A stretch of DNA of 64,000 nucleotides from positions 2,236,126 to 2,300,125 of the forward strand of contig NZ_JAFBGM010000001.1 in NCBI RefSeq assembly GCF_016811105.1, read 5' to 3'. Below the pieces are notes generated by a model. It was given only the letters and a program-made list of their open reading frames with translations, had not been told where the DNA came from and made no database searches. Origin of the DNA: Aurantibacter crassamenti (GTDB lineage Bacteria; Bacteroidota; Bacteroidia; Flavobacteriales; Flavobacteriaceae). Position 1 is the stretch's first letter; each line of letters opens with the position of its first letter. Position numbers and translations under genes: made by a program. This document shows positions 42,063 to 50,779 of the stretch, piece after piece.

Positions 42063-42401
42063 TTATAGATTGAAATCATTTTTAAGCTCTGACATTACTT
42101 GAATAATATCAGTTTTGAGCGCTGGAAAAACTTTTTCAATATCAGCAATACTTGCCGCATTTTTGCCCATTGTCTCAATCTCTAAGGCAGCTGCGCGAGT
42201 TTGCTCCATGCCTAATAAGTCAACATTTGGCTTAATTTTATGAGCCAATTGATACACTTTTTCATGGTCTTGATTGGCTAATGCCTTTTCTAATTCTTGA
42301 AGATCATGGGGTACTTCTTCTAAAAAAACGGTTACCACCGAATTAATAAAATCTTGATCGCCATCGGCCATCTCATTAATTTTGTCTAAGCTGTAGATCA
42401 T
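42063..42401 (-). CDS. Hpt-domain phosphotransfer protein
   Basis: 112 residues, MIYSLDKINEMADGDQDFINSVVTVFLEEVP. The phospho-accepting His is in YQLAHKIKPNVDLLGM. Four-helix Hpt fold, acting as phosphorelay intermediate; no histidine kinase is adjacent. Its start overlaps the FAH-family gene stop by one base. Confidence 0.88.
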   Translation of the reverse strand: MIYSLDKINEMADGDQDFINSVVTVFLEEVPHDLQELEKALANQDHEKVYQLAHKIKPNVDLLGMEQTRAAALEIETMGKNAASIADIEKVFPALKTDIIQVMSELKNDFNL

Positions 42402-43012
42402 TATTTTATTTTTACAGAAAATAGTTGTTGCCCCTGTAATTCGCCTGCAAGATAGTCATTTGGCGCCACCTTACCAACACCGGCAGGTGTTCCGGTAAAG
42501 ATTATATCCCCTTTCTTTAACATAAAAAAGGTAGATACATAAGCGATTAATTCATCAATTTTCCATAACATCAAACTGGTGTTACCGTGCTGTACTACAA
42601 CATCATTTTTTTTTAAGGAGAATTCTAGATTATTTAAATCACTAAATTTTGATTTTTCAACCCAATTACCCACCACAGCAGAGCCATCAAAACCTTTGGC
42701 CTTTTCCCAGGGAAGTCCTTTGCTTTTTAATTCAGTTTGTAAATCACGAGCTGTAAAATCAATACCTAAACTAACTTCGTCATAGTATGAAGCTGCAAAT
42801 TTCGCATCAATGTGTTTCCCCACTTTTTTTATTTTCACCAATACTTCTACTTCATGATGCACCTCATTTGTGAATTCAGGAATATAAAAGTCTTGTTCTT
42901 TGGGTAGTATAGCAGAGTCAGGTTTAATAAAGACCACAGGGTCATTTGGACGCTCATTGGCTAATTCTTTTATGTGATCCGTGTAATTTCTACCAATGCA
43001 AATAAGTTTCAT
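42401..43012 (-). CDS. Fumarylacetoacetate hydrolase family protein
   Basis: 203 residues: MKLICIGRNYTDHIKELANERPNDPVVFIKPDSA, HHEVEVLVKIKKVGK, GIDFTARDLQTELKSKGLPWEKAKGFDGSAVVG, and DIIFTGTPAGVGKVAPND. The metal-binding E-x-E in HHEVEVLV and D in GIDFTARD are present. Small FAH proteins are often acylpyruvases or oxaloacetate decarboxylases; substrate not determined. Confidence 0.9.
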   Translation of the reverse strand: MKLICIGRNYTDHIKELANERPNDPVVFIKPDSAILPKEQDFYIPEFTNEVHHEVEVLVKIKKVGKHIDAKFAASYYDEVSLGIDFTARDLQTELKSKGLPWEKAKGFDGSAVVGNWVEKSKFSDLNNLEFSLKKNDVVVQHGNTSLMLWKIDELIAYVSTFFMLKKGDIIFTGTPAGVGKVAPNDYLAGELQGQQLFSVKIK

Positions 43013-43048
43013 TTAAAGAATATTTAAGCGTTTAATTCTATAACTAAA

Positions 43049-43960
43049 TTAATTACTCTTTTTAATTTTTAAGCTAATTGCAGGAACAAAATTTTCACTA
43101 CCATTTTTTGATTTAACAGTGAAATCTGTCCATTTTCCCATACCATAAACCATTGCTCTATAGTTTTGATTTTTCACATAAACACCACTAAAGGTTGGAG
43201 CAAATCGGTCTTCAACTATTTGTTTTTTAGTAATGGGATGTTTTGAAACATTACGAAACCAATTGTTAGATATAAATAACCACTCGAGGCCAATATAGAC
43301 CCCCTCTTTTGGAATTTTTATATTCAAACTAGATAAATCGAGCGATACATAATCTTTATCTAACTCAGATTCAAGCACTAAACTTTTGCGAACCAAATCT
43401 TTATTAGGTGCTTTGGTAATTGGATCTACATCATAAATTCGAATTCTAAATTTTGATGAGTGATCATTGAACTTCGGGTTTTTTTGCATGAACACCGTAA
43501 CATTCTCAATGACTTTAGCTTGTGAGCCAATGTTAGGGAAATACAATGCTAATACCCATGGTGTAGCAGATGATGCAAACCCGCCAGTTAAGCTATAACT
43601 GCTTATTGGGTTCAATACATAAGAATCGCCTAAAGATTTAGAAACTACAACTTCGTCTAATTCGAATGATTTTTCAACCAGTTTGAAGATTTTAGACGCG
43701 TATAAATTCTTGGCAGTAATTATGGTGTCTTTATAACCTAAAGAAGAAATGTGTACTTTATTTTCTAAAAACGTTTTGGGTATATCAATATAAAAATGAC
43801 CTTTTTCGTCTGTAGAAGTCCCTTTTAAAGTATTCAAAAAACTTAAGTTTACATAGGGTATAGGTTCTTTGGTTTTAGAATCTAAAACATTGCCTTCAAA
43901 CAAAACTTCTTGTGCACTTAATTGTGCAACTAGTAATAGGGGAACTAAAAGAAATCGCAT
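43049..43960 (-). CDS. Carboxypeptidase-regulatory-like domain protein
   Basis: 303 residues, signal peptide (to AQLSAQ), then a carboxypeptidase-D-regulatory-like domain (VLFEGNVLDSKTKEPIPYVNLSFLNTLKGTSTDEKGHFYIDIP, about residues 20-100) and a beta-rich domain of unknown type. No TonB plug or barrel follows. Probably an outer-membrane-associated or periplasmic protein. Immediately follows the exonuclease gene on the same strand. Confidence 0.8.
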   Translation of the reverse strand: MRFLLVPLLLVAQLSAQEVLFEGNVLDSKTKEPIPYVNLSFLNTLKGTSTDEKGHFYIDIPKTFLENKVHISSLGYKDTIITAKNLYASKIFKLVEKSFELDEVVVSKSLGDSYVLNPISSYSLTGGFASSATPWVLALYFPNIGSQAKVIENVTVFMQKNPKFNDHSSKFRIRIYDVDPITKAPNKDLVRKSLVLESELDKDYVSLDLSSLNIKIPKEGVYIGLEWLFISNNWFRNVSKHPITKKQIVEDRFAPTFSGVYVKNQNYRAMVYGMGKWTDFTVKSKNGSENFVPAISLKIKKSN

Positions 43961-44737
43961 TTAACCTAATTTATTATTGAATTGGCTAAGCTTTATTTGG
44001 GTTAGTACCTTTTTAGTATACAATGGAAAATCAGCATTTTGAATCCATCCAAAATAGCCAGGTTCATTTTCAAGAACATCAAGAACTTTTTTTCCTTTGT
44101 GTTTTCCGAAGGAAAAAATTTCAACATCATTATCATCATAGCTAATAAAACCGGCAAAATCTGCGAATCTTTTATGCTTTGAAAATTCGGCTAATTTTTT
44201 GACATTATTTTCCAATTCAGGATACCGATCTAATTGCGAAAGTAAAACTTCATATGTAGCTAAAGTATCTGCCTCAGCACTATGCGCATCATTTAAGTCT
44301 TTATTGCAATAGAATTTATATGCGGCAACTAAGGTGCGTTTTTCCATTTTATGAAAAATAGTTTGCACATCAACCGCTGCCATGTTTTTCATATCAAAAT
44401 CAACATTAGCTCTAAGCATTTCTTCAGCTAGTAACGGAATATCAAAACGATCCGAATTAAAACCTCCCAAATCGCAGTCTTTAATCATCTTATAAACCTC
44501 TTTAGAGAGTGTTTTAAAGGTAGGCTCGTTAACAACCTTTTCATTTGAAATGCCATGAATAGCAATAACTTCTGCAGGAATTTCAATTTCTGGGTTAACT
44601 AACCAAGTCTTACTCTCTTTATTGCCATTTGGAAATATCTTTAATATTGATATTTCTACAATACGGTCTTTTGCGACATTTGTACCAGTAGTTTCTAGGT
44701 CGAAAAAGCAAATAGGTCTGGTGAGGTTTAATTCCAT
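43961..44737 (-). CDS. 3'-5' exonuclease, DnaQ/DEDDh type
   Basis: 258 residues. DEDDh residues: D and E in CFFDLETTGTNVAKDRIVEI, D in GGFNSDRFDIPLL, H and D in DAHSAEADTLATYEV. C-terminal 70 residues (VEIFSFGKHKGKKVLDVLENEPGYFGWI) resemble DUF3820-like add-ons seen on such nucleases. Cytoplasmic DNA or RNA trimming; partner polymerase unknown. Confidence 0.92.
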   Translation of the reverse strand: MELNLTRPICFFDLETTGTNVAKDRIVEISILKIFPNGNKESKTWLVNPEIEIPAEVIAIHGISNEKVVNEPTFKTLSKEVYKMIKDCDLGGFNSDRFDIPLLAEEMLRANVDFDMKNMAAVDVQTIFHKMEKRTLVAAYKFYCNKDLNDAHSAEADTLATYEVLLSQLDRYPELENNVKKLAEFSKHKRFADFAGFISYDDNDVEIFSFGKHKGKKVLDVLENEPGYFGWIQNADFPLYTKKVLTQIKLSQFNNKLG

Positions 44738-44786
44738 CTGAAAAATTATTTTAACAAAGATAGCTTTTCAAAAAGTTTGATGAAAT

Positions 44787-45539
44787 CTATGATTTGAATT
44801 TATTAATATCTTCTATTATACTTTTTGTTACGGTATAGACTTTATAAAAGATACGGGCATTAATTTTGAAATCATTATTGTTAGAGATAGACTTTAGCTT
44901 ATTGCGTAAATCTTGGTGTGGATTATCTTTTTTAAATAATTTAATAAAGAACTGTTGTTGCGATTTTGTGGACAAAAGAAGATGAGCTAAATCTTCAGGT
45001 GTAATTTGAAATGGCACAATTTCTTTTTCCTCTTTTATGATTGAAATAGCATTTGCTCGTAGTCCTGAAAAATCTGCTTGGTGATTGTAAGTTTCGTTTT
45101 TGGGAGTTACGAAATTAAATTGCTGTAAAATGTCATCCAATAAAATTTCAAAATCATAAACTATTATTTGCGCCTTGTCTTTTGAAATATGAATTATTTC
45201 ATCTAATAAAAATTGCGATTTTGCGTAAAACAATGATCCAGCAAAAGTAGAAATATCGAAAGTATTGGCTTTAAAATTTAAATTTTTACCATTAAAATGT
45301 TGGTAAGAAACCTTCGAATGAGTTTCTGCCTTTTCAATCATACTTTTGCTAGGGTCAATGCCAATTACATTGTTGCAAAAGAAGCTTAGGGCTATTGCTG
45401 AGTTACCAGTGCCACAACCTACATCTAGGCCAAAGGCGTAAGTTTTATTTTCAATACTTTTTTCAAGAATAAGCCTATGCAGTGTAGGGCGATACGCAGC
45501 ATAATGTTTAGCGATTAAAGCGTCATAAATAGAAGACAT
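44787..45539 (-). CDS. SAM-dependent methyltransferase, class I
   Basis: 250 residues. SAM-binding motif I GLDVGCGTGNSAIAL, motif II VIGIDPSKSMIEKA, and motif with FDISTFAGSLFY. The protein starts SSIYDALIAKHYAAYRP, a common N-terminus of unspecific methyltransferases. Substrate unknown. Confidence 0.87.
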   Translation of the reverse strand: MSSIYDALIAKHYAAYRPTLHRLILEKSIENKTYAFGLDVGCGTGNSAIALSFFCNNVIGIDPSKSMIEKAETHSKVSYQHFNGKNLNFKANTFDISTFAGSLFYAKSQFLLDEIIHISKDKAQIIVYDFEILLDDILQQFNFVTPKNETYNHQADFSGLRANAISIIKEEKEIVPFQITPEDLAHLLLSTKSQQQFFIKLFKKDNPHQDLRNKLKSISNNNDFKINARIFYKVYTVTKSIIEDINKFKS

Positions 45540-45572
45540 TCTTTGCTTTATTTAAGCTTATTGTTCGATAAG

Positions 45573-46823
45573 TTACAGTCTAGTATTAATAATATTATTA
45601 TATGCTGAGCCAAAAGTATAACTAAGGCCGATGCTAGATCCAAGCTGATAATCGGTTGCTATTTGTTTTTGCTGTAATAATACATCTTCAATAGAGGCAT
45701 CGCCTGCCGGAAGATTTATTTGATCACGTATGATTTGAAAATTACCAGAAAAGCTAACTGCAAGGCCTTTAAATAAACGTAATGAAGTACTTCCTGATAA
45801 TTGAATGCGGTTCTTGGTGAAATCATTCAAAAATGTTGAACCTATTAGCCTTGCATAAATATTACCCCAAGGTTGTCGGTAACGTACTTGTACGTCAAGA
45901 GATTGATTAAAAATACCCTCTTCTAGTTTATCGTAAATAGTTGGGTCAATGTAATCACTATGAAAGTATCCTATTTTATAAGCAAAAACGATTTCTCTAC
46001 GAAGTACTTCATTGTATGGAAATATATTGTATTCTATAGCTGGTGAGAAATAATATCTAAAATCTAAATTGGTAAAGGTGTCATGTCTGGCGCCAGCAAA
46101 AATACCTGTTGACCAATGATCAGATATACTTCTAACAATACTACCATCACCCGAATATCTAAAACGTTCACTTGTATAAATTTCGTCATCTTGTTCGTAT
46201 TCACTGTTGGCTTGGTTTAACTGTAAATCAGTACGAATTCGCAATTTTTCAGTGACATGGTCACTTTCAAACCCTACAGCATATGAAAAGGATTCTCTAC
46301 TTGATTCTTTATTTAACCTAGCACGTCCAAAAACCTCAAAAATCCAATTGTTCCATGGGTCTTTAAAGTCAATATCTTGAAGGTTGTCCATACCTTTATT
46401 GTCAATAGAATATTTAATATGCTCAGCCATATCTGATTCTATGACATATTTGAGTAGTCCGGATTTTACTTTTTTCAATAGCCCTTTTCTAACATCGTCG
46501 GCCGTCATATTGGCATTAGAATCATAAGATAGTTTGTTTGAAATATCTTTATAATCTTCAGTGCCTTCAAATTCCAATTTATACGTACGTCCTCCACTAC
46601 CATTTGCAATGTCGTAAATGAATAGAATTACATTGGCCTGCGCCTGATCTCTAACATGATTGACATAGGTTATCTCTTGTCTGAGGTAATTTTTTTCGCA
46701 ACTACAATCGGTATATAATTGTATGGTTTCTTTTTTAACTGCTTCTTGCGATAATAATATGTTGGGAACTATAAAGAGGAACGCGAGAATAATTTGGTTC
46801 GCGCGGGGAGTGCAAAATTTCAT
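45573..46823 (-). CDS. Exported protein with N-terminal Cys-x-Cys domain and beta-barrel C-terminal half
   Basis: 416 residues, signal peptide (to NILLSQ). Residues about 35-150 form a domain with the stretch TIQLYTDCSCEKNYLRQEI (C-x-C) and a strand FIYDIANGSGGRTYKLEFEG. Residues about 190-416 show barrel strands ending SSIGLSYTFGSAYNNIINTRL. The N-terminal part is not a family I recognise; the second part looks like an outer-membrane barrel. Neighbours give no hint. Confidence 0.72.
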   Translation of the reverse strand: MKFCTPRANQIILAFLFIVPNILLSQEAVKKETIQLYTDCSCEKNYLRQEITYVNHVRDQAQANVILFIYDIANGSGGRTYKLEFEGTEDYKDISNKLSYDSNANMTADDVRKGLLKKVKSGLLKYVIESDMAEHIKYSIDNKGMDNLQDIDFKDPWNNWIFEVFGRARLNKESSRESFSYAVGFESDHVTEKLRIRTDLQLNQANSEYEQDDEIYTSERFRYSGDGSIVRSISDHWSTGIFAGARHDTFTNLDFRYYFSPAIEYNIFPYNEVLRREIVFAYKIGYFHSDYIDPTIYDKLEEGIFNQSLDVQVRYRQPWGNIYARLIGSTFLNDFTKNRIQLSGSTSLRLFKGLAVSFSGNFQIIRDQINLPAGDASIEDVLLQQKQIATDYQLGSSIGLSYTFGSAYNNIINTRL

Positions 46824-46990
46824 TCTTAGTTTTTGGTCAAAATTAGTTTGGTGCGCTAAAGTTAAGACCTACTATACGGTTTAAGTGTTAGAAGAATGTT
46901 AATAGTGAAAATAGGGGTGGAAGCACTTTAAAATTATTGATATAATAAAGCTGTAGGGTTTTAGCCTAATACTATTGATGAAAATCCAAT

Positions 46991-48376
46991 CTAAATTTCT
47001 CTATTCACATCCCAAGCCTCTAAATATTCAGAAACGGCTTTAACAAACATGCTGCCAAGTGCACCATTTACCACACGATGGTCATAACTATGAGAGAGAA
47101 ACATTTTATGACGAATGCCTATAAAATCACCTTCATCAGTTTCAATTACTGCAGGTATTTTTCGAATCGCACCTAATGCTAAAATACCAACTTGTGGTTG
47201 ATTTATAATTGGGGTGCCAAAAACGCTACCAAATGAACCTATATTGGTAACAGTATACGTACCATCTTGAACTTCATCAGGTTTCAAAGCATTATTTCTT
47301 GACCTCACAGCCAAATCGTTAACTACTTTGGCCATACCCACCATATTTAATTGGTCAGCATTTTTAATTACAGGTACAATTAGATTTCCATCAGGTAAGG
47401 CAGCTGCCATACCTATATTGATGTTTTTTTTCTTAATGACTTTGTCTCCGTTAAGTGAAACATTCATCATCGGATATTTTTTCAATGCTTTCGCAATAGC
47501 TTCCATGAAAATGGGAGTGAAGGTCAGTTTTTCACCTTCGCGCTGTTCAAAAGCATCTTTTACTTTGTTTCTCCAATTTACTATATCGGTAACATCAACC
47601 TCAATGAAGCTTTGCACATGTGCTGAAGTAGAAACACTTTCCGCCATGTGTTTAGCAATCATCTTGCCCATGCGTGTCATTTCAATTACTTCATCACCAC
47701 CAACATTTTGCACAGTACTAATTTGATGTGCTTGTGCTGTTTTTTTAGAAGGTGTTGTTACAGCTGGTTGTTCTTTAGGAGCCTCCTTTTTTATAACTTC
47801 TTCTACTTTTGGAGTTTCTTTTTCTTCTTGAATTACTTCGTTAGTAGTAGTTTTTCTATTTTCAAGATGCGTTAAAATATCATTCTTGGTTACTCTACCA
47901 TCAGAACCTGAACCAGAAATTGTATCTAATTCGTCAATTGAAATACCCTCTTGCTTCGCAATATTTTTTACTAAGGGCGAATAGAATCGGTCAGAAGCGC
48001 TCACTGTTTTGATAGGAGTGCTTTGAGTTGTAGTTTCTTTAATGTTTTCAATGTTGCTTTCTAATTCTGTAACCACTTCCCGGTTATCAGAATCTTGATT
48101 ATTGAAGTTAGCTCTTGGTTCATCTGACATTTCACCATTTACTTCTATGATGGCAACAACATCACCTACGTTCACTACATCATCAATATCAAAACATTTT
48201 TCAACAAGAATTCCATCTACCTCACTAGGTACTTCAGAGTCTACCTTGTCCGTAGCAATTTCAAAAATAGCTTCATCCATTTCAATAGAATCGCCTATTT
48301 CTTTTAACCACGTAGTTAATGTTGCCTCAGCAACACTTTCTCCCATTCTTGGTAATTTCAGTTCAAATTTTGACAT
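46991..48376 (-). CDS. 2-oxo acid dehydrogenase E2, dihydrolipoamide acyltransferase
   Basis: 461 residues. Lipoyl domain (residues 1-80) with the modified Lys in FEIATDKVDSEVPSE, a peripheral-subunit-binding domain (about 130-165, SPLVKNIAKQEGISIDELDTISGSGSDGRVTKNDILTHL), then an acyltransferase domain ending SHSYDHRVVNGALGSMF. The catalytic H-x-x-x-D is H-x-x-x-N here (HRVVNG). Most similar in layout to branched-chain 2-oxo acid E2. No E1 or E3 gene is nearby in the window. Active oligomeric core expected. Confidence 0.92.
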   Translation of the reverse strand: MSKFELKLPRMGESVAEATLTTWLKEIGDSIEMDEAIFEIATDKVDSEVPSEVDGILVEKCFDIDDVVNVGDVVAIIEVNGEMSDEPRANFNNQDSDNREVVTELESNIENIKETTTQSTPIKTVSASDRFYSPLVKNIAKQEGISIDELDTISGSGSDGRVTKNDILTHLENRKTTTNEVIQEEKETPKVEEVIKKEAPKEQPAVTTPSKKTAQAHQISTVQNVGGDEVIEMTRMGKMIAKHMAESVSTSAHVQSFIEVDVTDIVNWRNKVKDAFEQREGEKLTFTPIFMEAIAKALKKYPMMNVSLNGDKVIKKKNINIGMAAALPDGNLIVPVIKNADQLNMVGMAKVVNDLAVRSRNNALKPDEVQDGTYTVTNIGSFGSVFGTPIINQPQVGILALGAIRKIPAVIETDEGDFIGIRHKMFLSHSYDHRVVNGALGSMFVKAVSEYLEAWDVNREI

Positions 48377-48470
48377 ATTCTTAAGCTACTCGCTAATCTT
48401 GATAAATGTTTTGTAAAAGTAAAGAAAAAACGTGCGAAACGTTTAATTTATTGCAATAATTGAATACTGT

Positions 48471-49091
48471 TCAATTGGCTTTTAGTGATCCTTCAAATGG
48501 AATTCTGTTGATAATACTGCGGCCTAATGTAACCTCATCAGCATACTCGAGTTCATCACCAACGGCAACACCTCTTGCAATTGTGGAAGTGCTAATTTCA
48601 AGATTATCAAGCTGCTTATAAATGTAAAAATTGGTTGTGTCACCTTCCATGGTTGAGCTCAAGGCGAAAATTAACTCTTTAATGATGCCTTTTTTTGCTT
48701 TTGTAATTAAAGAACTAATGGTTAGGTCTTGTGGACCAATACCCTCCATAGGTGAAATTTTACCACCAAGTACATGATATAACCCTCTAAACTGACCTGT
48801 ATTTTCAATGGCCATGACATCTCTAATATCTTCTACTACACACACAAGACTTTCATCCCTTTTAGGACTAGCGCAAATTTCACAGAGTTCAACATCTGAT
48901 ATGTTGTGACATGAAACGCAAAACTTAATTTGACTTCGTAGGCTAACTAATGCTGTTGCTAAGTTTTCTGTTCGGTCTTCTGGTTGTTTTAGCAAATGTA
49001 ATACAAGACGTAATGCGGTGCGTTTACCAATGCCTGGTAATTGTGACATTTCATGCACTGCATTTTCAAGAAGTTTTGAAGAAAAATCCAT
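48471..49091 (-). CDS. recR: Recombination protein RecR
   Basis: 206 residues from ATG at 49091 ([34 protein letters not shown]); the frame upstream translates a terminator. Helix-hairpin-helix, a zinc finger ([16 protein letters not shown]) and the Toprim domain ([26 protein letters not shown]) are all present. Acts with RecO in RecF-pathway gap repair. Confidence 0.97.
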   Translation of the reverse strand: MDFSSKLLENAVHEMSQLPGIGKRTALRLVLHLLKQPEDRTENLATALVSLRSQIKFCVSCHNISDVELCEICASPKRDESLVCVVEDIRDVMAIENTGQFRGLYHVLGGKISPMEGIGPQDLTISSLITKAKKGIIKELIFALSSTMEGDTTNFYIYKQLDNLEISTSTIARGVAVGDELEYADEVTLGRSIINRIPFEGSLKAN

Positions 49092-49152
49092 AGGTGCAAA
49101 GCTATTAAAAAACTTCAACCTAGAATGATTTGAGTACACTTTGGGAAAAATA

Positions 49153-49181
49153 AAGGAGCCACTTTTTAAAAGTGGCTCCTT
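49153..49181 (-). terminator. Terminator of the susC-susD operon
   Basis: Perfect palindrome: AAGGAGCCACTTTT (49153-49166), one T, AAAAGTGGCTCCTT (49168-49181). On the minus strand it is followed by TATTTTT. It lies 32 bases after the susD stop and in front of recR. Confidence 0.88.
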
Positions 49182-49212
49182 CAATACTATTAAAGTTTAT
49201 TTATATCAAAAA

Positions 49213-50754
49213 TTAATAACCAGGGTTTTGTGTGCCTAGGTTAGGACTGTTAATTAATTCTTGTTCAGGAATAGGAAACAATAAATGTTTGTCTTGAAGT
49301 GCTTGATCTGAACTTGGATTCACGTGGCCTACAAAATCATCAAATCCATCTGAAGTAACATTGTAAACTTTTCTGAGGCGTACCATGTCAAACCAAATTT
49401 TCATTTCAAAACATAGTTCATGCCATCTTTCTTTCCAGACGGCTTCTCTAAATGTTTGCTGATTAAATGTCCCTAAGTCGGCTGTAGCTAATTGTGCTCT
49501 ATCTCGTATTGCTTTTAGAGCATCATAAGCAGCCTGTGATGGTCCGCTGCCAGCTTCGTTAGCTGCTTCAGCATAAATCAATAAAACTTCAGCATACCTA
49601 AAAATAGATAGATTTAAATTGTCTTTAGCTGTACCAGCAACACCAAGGGTTCCATTAGCCGTTACATTGAAGTGCTTGAATATGTATGGTTTTCCAAGGT
49701 CAAAAAGTTCCTCATTACCATTTCTATAATAACTTGTATAAAATGAACCTTCGCGATCTACCGCACGCAAATCACCTGCTTCAAAAGAATTATAAAAATC
49801 GATATCTGGTATGGTGCTACCAGTACCTGAAGGACCGCGATAGGTAACCGGTTGAAAATTAGGAAACATATTTCCCATTGGGTTCCCGGCAACTAAATCA
49901 TTGTATTGAAGACTAAAAATATGCTCACCTGTATTGTTGAGGTTTTCATCATGTAATTCACCATAAGTATCAAAAAGACGAATGGTGCCGGCGTTATCAA
50001 TTACCTCTTTGGCCTTGGTAGCTGCCTCAGCATAGCGTGCAGTTTCATTTAACGGTTGACCAGCCATTGTTAAATAAACTTTAGAAAGCAAAGTTTTAAC
50101 CGCTGCTTGTGAAACTCTACCACTTTCATCAGTCCAAGAAAGCCCTGCATTTTCAGCTTCTAATAAATCAGAAACAATTAATGCATAAACATCACTCTGT
50201 GCAGTTCTTGTTGGGAAAAAATCTTCAGAAGTCGAACTTTGTGGAAGTGTAATTAGCGGTACATCACCCCAAAGTCGTACAGCATAGAAATACGCCCAAG
50301 CACGAAGGAATCTTGCTTCGCCTATAACTTTTGCTTTTGCAGCTTCATCCATTTCAATACCTGGCACATTTTCTAAAACCAAGTTGGCATTTGCGATTAC
50401 CTTGTAAATGCCACGCCACCAATTACGTACATGCAACGTATTAGCATCATATGAAAGAGAATAGAGGTTGTTCAAATCTGAATTTTGCGCAGTTTCAGTA
50501 GTAGTAATACCGGTTGGCGCCATTAAAAATTGCCAGTTAGAAGAAAATATTCCGGCACCATTGCCTACGAATCTAGCATCAGCATATACTGCTGCTATTG
50601 CAGACTCTGCATGTTTTGCCGTAGTGTAAAAACTATCAGGAGTTAAGTTTGACGGATCTTCTTCGTCTAGAAAATCAGAACAACCAACCGTAAGCAGTAG
50701 CACCGCGGTGCAGCTTAAAATCTTGTATATATTTTGTTTTATATTTATTTTCAT
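49213..50754 (-). CDS. SusD/RagB-family outer-membrane nutrient-binding lipoprotein
   Basis: 513 residues, lipobox TVGCS (Cys25) then FLDEEDPSNLTPDSFYTT, the typical SusD start. TPR-like helical pairs follow (RFLRAWAYFYAVRLWGDVPLI, LLSKVYLTMAG, LRYAEVLLIYAEAANEAG-type IFRYAEVLLIYAEAANE). C-terminal WKERWHELCFEMKIWFDMVRLR and FPIPEQELINSPNLGTQNPGY are diagnostic. Works with the SusC pore upstream. Confidence 0.95.
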   Translation of the reverse strand: MKINIKQNIYKILSCTAVLLLTVGCSDFLDEEDPSNLTPDSFYTTAKHAESAIAAVYADARFVGNGAGIFSSNWQFLMAPTGITTTETAQNSDLNNLYSLSYDANTLHVRNWWRGIYKVIANANLVLENVPGIEMDEAAKAKVIGEARFLRAWAYFYAVRLWGDVPLITLPQSSTSEDFFPTRTAQSDVYALIVSDLLEAENAGLSWTDESGRVSQAAVKTLLSKVYLTMAGQPLNETARYAEAATKAKEVIDNAGTIRLFDTYGELHDENLNNTGEHIFSLQYNDLVAGNPMGNMFPNFQPVTYRGPSGTGSTIPDIDFYNSFEAGDLRAVDREGSFYTSYYRNGNEELFDLGKPYIFKHFNVTANGTLGVAGTAKDNLNLSIFRYAEVLLIYAEAANEAGSGPSQAAYDALKAIRDRAQLATADLGTFNQQTFREAVWKERWHELCFEMKIWFDMVRLRKVYNVTSDGFDDFVGHVNPSSDQALQDKHLLFPIPEQELINSPNLGTQNPGY

Positions 50755-50779
50755 GATGTTTGTCTTTAAAGTTAACGGA

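Noticed and set aside
47328-47875. Plus-strand ORFs of 132 and 75 codons opposite the E2 gene
   Set aside because: Antisense shadows of conserved domains; composition is phenylalanine/serine-rich and atypical.
49153-49181. Long palindrome that might be a mobile-element end or small repeat
   Set aside because: Position, stem with T-run on the minus strand and a single copy fit a terminator of susD.
49092-49184. N-terminal extension of recR
   Set aside because: It translates the susD terminator and promoter region; the ATG at 49091 starts the family sequence.
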